DNA of 9,060 nt. Source: Nocardioides sp. (GTDB lineage: Bacteria > Actinomycetota > Actinomycetes > Propionibacteriales > Nocardioidaceae). A program made the position numbers and the translations under genes. The stretch spans positions 21,979 to 31,038 of the forward strand of contig DOWL01000182.1 of assembly GCA_003519585.1 (NCBI GenBank), written 5' to 3'. Position 1 is the stretch's first letter, and each line of letters begins with the position of its first letter. Under the pieces are notes generated by a model, which made no database searches, was not told where the DNA came from, and was given only the letters and a program-made list of their open reading frames with translations. Positions 1-5,676 of the stretch are shown here, piece after piece.

Positions 1-312
1 TTCTCGTGGTTCGAGCCGATGTGGCTGGAGTCGCTGGGCTTCGCGGCCGAGGGCGACGGGTGGAAGCTCACCGAGTCCGGAGCCACCGCCATGGACGGCA
101 AGCTCCCGGTCAACTGCTCGGGCGGCGTGCTCTCCTCCAACCCCATCGGCGCCTCCGGGATGCTCCGCTTCGGCGAGGCGGCCCTGCAGGTGCGCGGGGC
201 CGCCGGCGAACACCAGGTCGACGGAGCCCGGCGTGCGCTCGGACACGCCTATGGGGGCGGCTCGCAGTTCTTCGCGATGTGGGTGGTCGGGTCGGAGAAA
301 CCGACGAACTGA
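1..312 (+). CDS. Thiolase-like protein, SCP2/lipid-transfer type (C-terminal fragment)
   Basis: The frame is open from the first base and stops at 310-312, leaving the last 103 residues; the start lies outside the window. The fragment has the C-terminal thiolase layout: a Gly-Gly followed by SNPIGASG (fragment residues 46-53), an LQVRG helix (62-66), a QVDGAR segment (72-77) and a terminal HAYGGGSQ loop (82-89) leading into a hydrophobic strand. In classical thiolases the first motif is GHP, carrying a catalytic His, and the last loop carries a Cys (CxG). Here they read SNP and AYGGG, so both residues are replaced. That fits the divergent SCP2/lipid-transfer thiolase group, whose members often pair with a DUF35 protein and act on acyl-CoA or sterol side-chain intermediates; the exact reaction cannot be told from the fragment. 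The next gene starts 52 bp on and is unrelated in function. Confidence 0.8.
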   Translation, partial: FSWFEPMWLESLGFAAEGDGWKLTESGATAMDGKLPVNCSGGVLSSNPIGASGMLRFGEAALQVRGAAGEHQVDGARRALGHAYGGGSQFFAMWVVGSEKPTN

Positions 313-324
313 GGGTCGGCCCAC

Positions 325-346
325 TACGATCGTCAACAATCGACGA
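325..346 (+). promoter_or_regulatory. Probable gntR promoter (-10) with overlapping operator dyad
   Basis: TACGAT at 325-330 fits the actinobacterial TANNNT -10 box and would place the transcription start near 337. Overlapping it is a dyad at 330-346 with perfect 5-bp arms, TCGTC and GACGA, around AACAATC. Its core GTCAACAATCGAC (332-344) recurs with two purine changes at 1077-1089 before the amidase gene. A repressor bound here would cover the start site of gntR, which suggests autoregulation. No clear -35 box is visible. The function is inferred from position and repetition. Confidence 0.55.
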
Positions 347-364
347 CGGTAGAAGGGTGGAGCG

Positions 365-1012
365 ATGTCGGACGCACTGCCAGCCTCCCTGGTGGAGCTG
401 GCCGCCGACCGCGTCCGCGACGACATCCTCAGCGGTCGGCTCGAGCCGGGTGCCAAGATCGTCGAGGAGACGCTCTGCGCCGACCTCGGCATCAGCCGCG
501 GGCCGCTGCGGGAGGCGCTGCGGCTGCTGACCCAACAGGGGCTGGTCGAGCACCTCCCCCGTCGTGGCTCGCGGGTCGTCGAGTGGTCGCCGGCCGACGT
601 CCTGCAGCTCTTCGAGCTGCGGGGCGTGCTCGAGCGGCACGCCATCGAGTCGACCTTTCCCCTCGGCGACCCGGAGACAGAGCTGGAGCCCGTACGCCGC
701 GCACTGGTGGCGATGCAGGCAGCCCGCGGTGGGCTGCAGCGCGACGACGCGCACCGCGCCTTCCACGCGTCGGTGGTCGGCCTGGCCGTCAACCGGCAGC
801 TCGACATCACTCTCGCGCCGGTCCTGCTCAAGCTGCAGTTGCCGATGGCGCGCAACCTGCGCGAGGAGGCCCGGCGCCAGCACACCGTGCAGGAGGGGAT
901 CCGCCGCCACGAAGAGCTGGTGGACGCCCTGGAGACCAACGAGCCCGAGCTGATCGTCAAGGCCCTGCACGAGCACGGCCACCTGTCGTACCTCGATCTA
1001 CCAGCTGACTAG
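365..1012 (+). CDS. GntR-family regulator, FadR/FCD subfamily
   Basis: A 215-residue DNA-binding regulator. An N-terminal winged helix-turn-helix spans about residues 8-73, with the typical ETLCADLGISRGPLREAL recognition region (35-52) and wing (LPRRGSRV, 64-71). A C-terminal all-helical FCD ligand-binding domain covers about 78-208. The FCD metal site usually has an Asp or Asn four residues before the first His. Here that position is His130, followed by FH (133-134), with later His182 and His204 in the expected helices, so the site may be an all-His variant. The ATG at 365 is preceded by AGAAGGG (351-357) at good spacing. The 80-bp gap to the amidase gene and the shared motif at 332-344 and 1077-1089 suggest that it controls itself and the downstream ureide operon. 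FCD ligands are often small carboxylates; an operon substrate such as allophanate is only a guess. Confidence 0.9.
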   Translation: MSDALPASLVELAADRVRDDILSGRLEPGAKIVEETLCADLGISRGPLREALRLLTQQGLVEHLPRRGSRVVEWSPADVLQLFELRGVLERHAIESTFPLGDPETELEPVRRALVAMQAARGGLQRDDAHRAFHASVVGLAVNRQLDITLAPVLLKLQLPMARNLREEARRQHTVQEGIRRHEELVDALETNEPELIVKALHEHGHLSYLDLPAD

Positions 1013-1031
1013 TGGTGTACCGCGGCCCGAG

Positions 1032-1069
1032 GTAACACGAACGCAACGCCACGGTCGCCCGGGCGGCAC
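1032..1069 (+). promoter_or_regulatory. Candidate GlnR box array upstream of the amidase operon
   Basis: Four pentamers lie at exact 11-bp spacing: GTAAC (1032-1036), GCAAC (1043-1047), GTCGC (1054-1058) and GGCAC (1065-1069). The actinobacterial GlnR consensus is GTnAC-n6-GAAAC, repeated; the mycobacterial core is AC-n9-AC. The first pair matches 9 of 10 positions and fits AC-n9-AC exactly, while the second pair is degenerate. GlnR is the global nitrogen regulator of actinobacteria, so a site before a nitrogen-scavenging operon makes sense. In GC-rich DNA short matches arise by chance, so this remains a candidate. Confidence 0.45.
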
Positions 1070-1073
1070 GCAA

Positions 1074-1092
1074 ACTGTCAGCAATCAACAGT
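1074..1092 (+). promoter_or_regulatory. Second copy of the GntR candidate operator
   Basis: A dyad with perfect 5-bp arms, ACTGT and ACAGT, surrounds CAGCAATCA and ends one base before the amidase GTG. Its core GTCAGCAATCAAC (1077-1089) matches the site before gntR at 11 of 13 positions; both changes are A/G exchanges, and both dyads are centred on the same A. Bound protein would block transcription or translation start of the amidase gene. A weak -10-like CAAACT lies at 1071-1076. Confidence 0.55.
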
Positions 1093-2508
1093 GTGAGCAC
1101 CGTGGAACCGCCGCTCGGCCCGACCATCGCCGAGGTCCTCACGTCCCACGCGGGCGGCACCGGCTCGCCGACCAAGACCGCGGCCCGCGTCGCCGACGCG
1201 ATCGCAGCGCGCGGTGACGACGGCGTCTGGCTGTACACCGTGCCGCGGGACGAGCTGCTCGCCGCCGCTGCGGAGATCGAGCGGCGCCCGGGCGCACGCA
1301 CCCTGCCGCTCTACGGCGTCCCGTTCGGGGTCAAGGACAGCATCGACGTTGCGGGCGTGCCGACGACGCTGGCCTGCCCGGGCTACGCCTACACCCCGAC
1401 CGAGACCGCACCGGTCGTGCAGCGGCTGCTCGAAGCGGGAGCACTGTTCGTCGGCAAGACCAGCCTCGACCAGTTCGCCACCGGACTGAACGGCACCCGC
1501 ACCCCGCACACCATCCCCCGCAGCATCTACGGAGAGGACCTGATCTCCGGCGGCTCCAGCTCCGGGTCCGCCCTCGCGGTCGCGCTCGGCCAGGTGCCCT
1601 TCGCGGTCGCGACCGACACGGCCGGGTCGGGGCGAGTCCCCGCGGCGCTCAACGGCGTGGTGGGGTTCAAGCCGTCTCGCGGACTGATCAGCACGGTCGG
1701 CCTGGTGCCGGCCTGTCGCTCGCTCGACTGCATCAGCGTGATGGCCGGCTCCGTGGACGACGCCGACCGGGTCCTCGACGTGGTGGCCGGCCGCGATGAC
1801 GGCGACCCGTGGTCCCGGGACCGCGGTCCGGCGTACGACGACTCCGAGCCACTCCGGATCGGATTGCCGCCGGTGGCCGAGCTGGAGTTCTTCGGCGACG
1901 GCGCCATGCGCAGCGCTCACCTGGCACTCCGTGACCGGCTCGGGCGGCACGGCTCCGTTCACGAGATCTCGCTCGCGCCGTTCCTGGCCGCGGGCGAGCT
2001 GCTCTACCAGGGACCATGGGTGGCCGAGCGGCTCGTCGAGTTCGGCGACTTCCTCGATCGACACGCCGAGGAGATCCACCCCGTGGTGCGCGCCATCTTC
2101 GAGGGCGGGCGTCACTACACCGCCGTGGACGCCTTCGCGGCCCTTCAGCAGCTCCAGGCGCTGCGAGCCGAGGTCGCCCGTATCTGGCTCGACGCGGACG
2201 TGCTCGTGGTTCCGACCGTCGGTACGACGTTCACGGTCGCGGAGGTGCTCGCCGACCCGGTCGAGACCAATACCCGGCTGGGTCACTACACCCACTTCGG
2301 GAACCTGCTCGACCTCGTCGGCCTGGCCGTGCCGGCGGGCACCACCGCCGATGGCCGGCCCTCGGGGGCGCTGCTGCTCGGGGCGGCGCAGACCGACGAC
2401 CGGGTCCTGGAGCTCGGCGCCCGACTGCTCGACGAGCCGCGAGACCGCCGTCGGATGACAGCCACGACCGGCACCACCGCCACCGACCCCGTTGAGGAGC
2501 GCCTGTGA
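1093..2508 (+). CDS. atzF: Allophanate hydrolase, amidase domain only (AtzF-like)
   Basis: A 471-residue amidase-signature enzyme expected to hydrolyse allophanate (urea-1-carboxylate) in the cytoplasm, releasing ammonia; the carboxylated product then loses CO2. Allophanate hydrolase hallmarks are LYGVPFGVKDSIDVAG (73-88), SLDQFATGLNGTR (124-136), ISGGSSSGSA (151-160), TDTAGSGRVPA (174-184) and ACRSLDCIS (207-215). The Ser-cisSer-Lys triad is Lys81, Ser155 and Ser179, with the same spacing as AtzF Lys91/Ser165/Ser189. Tyr305 and Arg313 may be the Tyr/Arg pair that binds substrate in this family. Full-length allophanate hydrolases run to about 600 residues because of a C-terminal domain; this protein stops just after the amidase fold, and that domain is encoded at about 4866-5267. 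The GTG at 1093 has no Shine-Dalgarno sequence, so the mRNA may be leaderless or nearly so. Its stop overlaps the next start by 4 bp (GTGA), implying coupled translation. The related AtzE (carboxybiuret hydrolase) fits the motifs less well. Confidence 0.9.
   Translation: MSTVEPPLGPTIAEVLTSHAGGTGSPTKTAARVADAIAARGDDGVWLYTVPRDELLAAAAEIERRPGARTLPLYGVPFGVKDSIDVAGVPTTLACPGYAYTPTETAPVVQRLLEAGALFVGKTSLDQFATGLNGTRTPHTIPRSIYGEDLISGGSSSGSALAVALGQVPFAVATDTAGSGRVPAALNGVVGFKPSRGLISTVGLVPACRSLDCISVMAGSVDDADRVLDVVAGRDDGDPWSRDRGPAYDDSEPLRIGLPPVAELEFFGDGAMRSAHLALRDRLGRHGSVHEISLAPFLAAGELLYQGPWVAERLVEFGDFLDRHAEEIHPVVRAIFEGGRHYTAVDAFAALQQLQALRAEVARIWLDADVLVVPTVGTTFTVAEVLADPVETNTRLGHYTHFGNLLDLVGLAVPAGTTADGRPSGALLLGAAQTDDRVLELGARLLDEPRDRRRMTATTGTTATDPVEERL
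2494..2507 (+). promoter_or_regulatory. Ribosome binding site and overlapping GTG start of biuH
   Basis: GAGGAG at 2494-2499 sits five bases before the GTG at 2505-2507, inside the last codons of the amidase gene. The GTGA overlap with the amidase stop supports this start and translational coupling. Confidence 0.75.
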
Positions 2509-3203
2509 CCACGACGATCAACGTCCCCGCTGAGCCCACGCCGTACCCCCTTGTCGAGGGGCGGACGGCTCTGCTCATCATCGACATGCAACGCGACTTC
2601 CTGCTGCCCGGCGGCTTCGGCGAGTCGCTGGGCAACGACGTCAGCCAACTGCTCAAGGTCGTCCCACCGCTCGTCGACCTGCTGGCCGCTGCCCGGGCCG
2701 CCGGAATGCTCGTGATCCATACCCGAGAGGGCCACGTGCCCGATCTGTCGGACTGTCCGCCGGCCAAGCTCAACCGCGGCGCGCCGTCGATGCGGATCGG
2801 CGATCCGGGTCGGTTCGGCCGGATCCTGGTCCGCGGCGAGTACGGCCACGACATCGTCGACGAGCTCGCGCCGCTGCCGGGCGAGGTCGTGATCGACAAG
2901 CCGGGCAAGGGCGCCTTCTACGCGACCGAGCTGCAGCAGCTCCTCACCGACGCCGGCATCACCCAGCTCCTGATGACCGGCGTGACCACGGAGGTCTGCG
3001 TGCACACCACGACCCGCGAGGCCAACGACCGTGGCTACGAGTGCCTGGTCGTCGCCGACTGCGTCGGGTCCTACTTCCCCGAGTTCCAGCGGGTGGCGCT
3101 CGAGATGGTCAAGGCCCAGGGCGGGATCTTCGGCTGGGTCGCCGACAGCGCGCAGGTCATCGAGGCCCTGGCCGCGTTCACTCCCGTCACCTCACCCGCG
3201 TAG
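2505..3203 (+). CDS. biuH: Biuret hydrolase-type isochorismatase-family amidohydrolase
   Basis: A 232-residue cysteine hydrolase of the isochorismatase-like family. The Asp-Lys-Cys catalytic triad is seen as Asp27 (LLIIDMQRDF, 23-32), Lys132 (IDKPGKGAF, 130-138) and Cys165 (GVTTEVCVHTT, 159-169), with the cis-peptide turn GVTT just before the Cys. The segments HTREGHVPDL (72-81), RIGDPGRFGRILVRGE (97-112) and REANDRGYECL (171-181) closely resemble characterised biuret hydrolases, which convert biuret to allophanate plus ammonia. Being directly followed and preceded by operon genes, with allophanate hydrolase immediately upstream, makes that product assignment strong. Alternatives are triuret hydrolase, a close relative, or a RutB-like ureidoacrylate hydrolase; no other uracil (Rut) gene is in the window. 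The family call is secure, the exact substrate less so. Confidence 0.87.
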   Translation: MTTTINVPAEPTPYPLVEGRTALLIIDMQRDFLLPGGFGESLGNDVSQLLKVVPPLVDLLAAARAAGMLVIHTREGHVPDLSDCPPAKLNRGAPSMRIGDPGRFGRILVRGEYGHDIVDELAPLPGEVVIDKPGKGAFYATELQQLLTDAGITQLLMTGVTTEVCVHTTTREANDRGYECLVVADCVGSYFPEFQRVALEMVKAQGGIFGWVADSAQVIEALAAFTPVTSPA

Positions 3204-3254
3204 CAGCGACCGCCTCTCACCACCCAGCCCCGCCCAGCACCACTCAGCCGGTCC

Positions 3255-3260
3255 AGGAGG
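3255..3260 (+). promoter_or_regulatory. Shine-Dalgarno site of the permease gene
   Basis: A perfect AGGAGG lies four bases before the ATG at 3265. It fixes the permease start and excludes the long in-frame extension back to 3031, which would overlap the biuret hydrolase gene. It is the strongest ribosome binding site in the operon. Confidence 0.85.
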
Positions 3261-3264
3261 AACC

Positions 3265-4848
3265 ATGACCACCACCGCCACCAAGCCGCCCGAGCAGGGC
3301 GCCAGCACCACACTGCCGTGGTGGACTCCGGGCGACACGAACGCCTTCTTCGGTCTCGGGTTCAACATCCTGGTCAACGTCCTGACCCTGACCGGGCTGA
3401 TGATCGGCGTCGTCGGCGTGCCTGCCGACGACGTGCTCGGCACCGTGCTGCCCGCCCTCGGCGTCGCGCTCATCCTCGGCAACCTCTATTACACGCTCCT
3501 GGCCCGACGACTCGCCGCGCGTGAGCACCGCACGGACGTCACGGCGTTGCCGTACGGCCCGAGCGTCCCGCACATGTTCATCGTCGTCTTCGTGGTGATG
3601 CTGCCGGTGTACCTCGGCACGAACGACGCCGTGCAGGCATGGGAGGCCGGTCTGGCGTGGGCCTTCCTGATCGGTGTGATCGTGATGATCGGCGCGTTCG
3701 TCGGCCCTTACGTGCGGCGGATCACGCCTCGCGCGGCGATGCTCGGCACGCTCGCCGGCATCTCGATCACCTTCATCTCGATGCGGCCCGCGGCTCAGAT
3801 GTGGGAGGTCGCCTGGATCGGGCTCCCCGTCCTCGCCATCATCCTCATCGGCTTCTTCACCGACGTCCGCCTCCCTTTCAACTTCCCCATCGGCCTCGCC
3901 GCCCTGCTCGTGGGTACGGCGATCGGCTGGATCGGCGGGTACATGTCGGCTCCAGCCGTCAGCGACGCCGTCACCAACATCGCGATCGGCATTCCGGACC
4001 AACGGCTCGACCTGCTCTGGAACGGCCTCTCGGACCTGGCCCCACTCTTGGGAACCGCCATCCCGCTCGGCGTCTACAACTTCACCGAGGCGATGAGCAA
4101 CGTCGAGAGTGCCGCGGCCGCCGGGGACAACTACAACCTGCGCAGCGTGCTGCTGGCCGACGGCGCAGGCGCGGTCATCGGGGCCGGCTTCGGCTCGCCG
4201 TTCCCGCCGGCGGTCTACATCGGGCACCCGGGCTGGAAGGACGCCGGGGGTCGGACGAACTACTCGCTGGCCAGTGGCGTCGTGATCGGGTTGCTCTGTT
4301 TCCTCGGCCTCTTCGGGGTCCTCGATGCGCTCCTACCCGTGCCGGCCATCGTGCCGATCCTGCTCTTCATCGGCCTGCTCATCGGCGCGCAGGCCTTCCA
4401 GGCGGTCCCCCGATTGCACGCCGTCGCTGTGGTCGCCGCGCTGCTGCCCAACCTCGCGCAGTGGGCCAGCGGGCTCATCGACAACGCGCTGGCCGCGGCC
4501 GGCACCAGTGCCGACGAGGTCGGGATGGACGCACTCAACGGCGCGGGCGTGGTCTACGAGGGATTGCAGACCCTCGGCGAGGGCGCGGTCCTCGTCGGGC
4601 TGGTCCTCGGCACGATGGTGACCTTCATCCTCGAGAAGCGGTTCCGGATCGCAGCGATCGCCGCAGCGGTGGGTGCCGGACTGTCCTTCATCGGTCTGAT
4701 CCACGCCCCGAAGGTGGAGTGGGCGGCCAACCCGGAGGTGGCCCTGGGCTATCTCTTCTTCGCCGTCGTCTGCGTGGCCTGGTCGTTCCTGCCCGGCGCC
4801 GACGAGCCCGTCGTGGTCGATGAGTCGGATGTGGTGGCGGCGCACTGA
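3265..4848 (+). CDS. NCS2/AzgA-like permease, putative biuret or ureide transporter
   Basis: A 527-residue integral membrane protein with about 12-14 hydrophobic segments (for example around residues 28-52, 55-80, 128-148, 158-173, 181-198, 207-224, 333-355, 358-378, 435-455, 460-479 and 490-509) and short polar ends. The segment DVTALPYGPSVPHMF (91-105) resembles the TALPYGINAP region of AzgA-type purine permeases. NVESAAAAGDNY (279-290) and LLADGAGAVIGAGFGSPFP (296-314), followed by GGRTNYS (328-334), resemble the conserved substrate-site half of that family. Members import nucleobases by proton symport. Its place between biuret hydrolase and the allophanate hydrolase C-terminal domain suggests uptake of biuret or another planar ureide; that is inference from context. 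It starts 61 bp after the biuret hydrolase gene with its own strong ribosome binding site. The family match is at superfamily level and could cover an uncharacterised subgroup. Confidence 0.82.
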   Translation: MTTTATKPPEQGASTTLPWWTPGDTNAFFGLGFNILVNVLTLTGLMIGVVGVPADDVLGTVLPALGVALILGNLYYTLLARRLAAREHRTDVTALPYGPSVPHMFIVVFVVMLPVYLGTNDAVQAWEAGLAWAFLIGVIVMIGAFVGPYVRRITPRAAMLGTLAGISITFISMRPAAQMWEVAWIGLPVLAIILIGFFTDVRLPFNFPIGLAALLVGTAIGWIGGYMSAPAVSDAVTNIAIGIPDQRLDLLWNGLSDLAPLLGTAIPLGVYNFTEAMSNVESAAAAGDNYNLRSVLLADGAGAVIGAGFGSPFPPAVYIGHPGWKDAGGRTNYSLASGVVIGLLCFLGLFGVLDALLPVPAIVPILLFIGLLIGAQAFQAVPRLHAVAVVAALLPNLAQWASGLIDNALAAAGTSADEVGMDALNGAGVVYEGLQTLGEGAVLVGLVLGTMVTFILEKRFRIAAIAAAVGAGLSFIGLIHAPKVEWAANPEVALGYLFFAVVCVAWSFLPGADEPVVVDESDVVAAH

Positions 4849-4865
4849 ACGCCATCGACCTCGCG

Positions 4866-5267
4866 GTGGCCGGTGCCCATCTCGAGGGTCAGCCGCTCCA
4901 CGAGGAGCTCGTCGCGCGCGGTGCCCGACTGCGGGAGCGGACGACGACCGCGCCCGAGTACCGCCTCTTTGCTCTCGCCGGAGGCCCGCCCGCCCGAGCC
5001 GGGCTGGTGCGGGTCTCCGGCGAGGGGCACGCGATCGAGGTGGAGGTCTATCGGGTGCCTCGCTCCGAGGTGGGCGAGCTGCTCGCGGCTGTCCCTCCCC
5101 CGCTCGCGATCGGGCGCGTATCTCTCATCCATGGGGAGTTGGTCCACGGCTTCGTCTGCGAGCCGATGGGCATCGAGGGTGCACTCGACATCAGCACGTG
5201 GGGCGGCTGGCGTGCCTTCCTGGCTCAGCCTGCATACAGGCAGAACGGATGTCCGTCGGGGTCGTAG
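4866..5267 (+). CDS. Stand-alone allophanate hydrolase C-terminal domain protein (AH_C-like)
   Basis: A protein of 133 residues from the GTG at 4866 that matches the C-terminal domain of AtzF/urea-amidolyase-type allophanate hydrolases: GAHLEGQPL (3-11), TAPEYRLFAL (28-37), GLVRV (46-50), AIEVEVYRVP (56-65), GFVCE (95-99) and GGWRAFL (113-119). In two-domain enzymes this domain acts on the carboxylated product of the amidase step and/or helps assembly. Here it probably completes the split enzyme with the amidase at 1093-2508. The start is doubtful. In-frame codons upstream read NAIDLAVAGAHL, and the family's first beta-strand normally lies there, so translation may begin at CTG 4845, which overlaps the permease stop as CTGA, with GGTGGCGG (4833-4840) as a possible ribosome binding site. 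The 3' end overlaps the convergent VOC gene by 43 bp. The last 12 or so residues look non-homologous and may be read-through into that gene's complement. Confidence 0.83.
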   Translation: MAGAHLEGQPLHEELVARGARLRERTTTAPEYRLFALAGGPPARAGLVRVSGEGHAIEVEVYRVPRSEVGELLAAVPPPLAIGRVSLIHGELVHGFVCEPMGIEGALDISTWGGWRAFLAQPAYRQNGCPSGS

Positions 5268-5641
5268 AACACCCGCACGTCCGCCTGCGGCTGGAACTCC
5301 GCCAGGACTGCGCCATGCTCGAGCGCGTACGCCGTCGCCTCGGCCAGGTCCGAGACCTCGAAGTCGAGGTGCATCATCATCTGCTGCTCCCCCGGCGTGT
5401 TCGGCCAGGTCGGGCGCACGTAGTCCTCCTTGAGATGGAAGGTGATGCCGACCACGCCCTCGCCCGAGTCGATCGCCGCCTCTCCGGCATCCATCTCCTC
5501 GGGCTTCCACAACGGCCAGCCGAGCAGCTCGGAGTAGAACGTCGCCAACGCCTTCGGGTCCGAGCTGTCGACCACCACACCCCACCAGTCCGCACGCTCC
5601 CAGCGGTCCTGACCCGGCGTGCCGCGACGGCGTCCTCGCAT
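5225..5641 (-). CDS. VOC-superfamily (glyoxalase/bleomycin-resistance-like) protein
   Basis: A 138-residue protein with the paired beta-alpha-beta-beta-beta layout of the vicinal oxygen chelate fold. The first module runs from WWGVVVDSSDPKALATFYSE (19-38) to GITFHL (65-70). The second runs from MMHLDFEVSDLAEA (89-102) to VRVFYDPDGHPFCLY (122-136), the usual ending of small actinobacterial VOC proteins. His91 sits at a typical metal-ligand position, but the full ligand set is not certain, so a binding protein is as likely as an enzyme. Such proteins commonly serve as glyoxalase- or antibiotic-binding-type proteins; substrate unknown. The ATG at 5641 lies just downstream of a TAGGCT -10 box with no ribosome binding site, suggesting leaderless mRNA. 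Its 3' end overlaps the convergent gene at 4866-5267. Confidence 0.85.
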   Translation of the reverse strand: MRGRRRGTPGQDRWERADWWGVVVDSSDPKALATFYSELLGWPLWKPEEMDAGEAAIDSGEGVVGITFHLKEDYVRPTWPNTPGEQQMMMHLDFEVSDLAEATAYALEHGAVLAEFQPQADVRVFYDPDGHPFCLYAG

Positions 5642-5676
5642 GCACGGCAGCCTAGATCGGCCTGTAGCCTCCTGAC
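5642..5676. promoter_or_regulatory. Compact divergent promoter for the VOC and XRE genes, both apparently leaderless
   Basis: The 35-bp gap holds TAGCCT (5665-5670, + strand), ending six bases before the XRE ATG at 5677. It also holds TAGGCT on the - strand (complement of 5649-5654), ending seven bases before the VOC ATG at 5641. Both fit TANNNT, and both would put the transcription start at or next to the A of the start codon. Neither gene has a well-placed Shine-Dalgarno sequence. Confidence 0.5.

Noticed and set aside
110..982. Long - strand open frame opposite the thiolase end and gntR
   Set aside because: It lies opposite two confident genes, has low-complexity composition and no motif.
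1014..1038. Weak hairpin GTGTACC/GGTAACAC after gntR as a terminator
   Set aside because: It needs a bulge, has a short stem and no T-run; the GlnR-like reading of the right arm explains it better.
1078..2295. Long - strand open frame of 405 codons opposite the amidase gene
   Set aside because: It is a shadow of GC-rich third-position bias; it has no recognisable fold and lies opposite a gene with an intact catalytic triad.
1093..2508. AtzE (carboxybiuret hydrolase) identity for the amidase
   Set aside because: The motifs DTAGSGRVPA and ACRSLDCIS, and the neighbouring allophanate hydrolase C-terminal domain, fit AtzF; no AtzG-like small subunit is present.
3031..3264. In-frame N-terminal extension of the permease back to 3031
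   Set aside because: It overlaps the biuret hydrolase gene, and AGGAGG at 3255-3260 clearly marks ATG 3265 as the start.
3639..4823. Long + strand frame of 394 codons inside the permease gene
   Set aside because: Arg/Gly/His-rich shadow frame of a membrane protein gene, with no domain.
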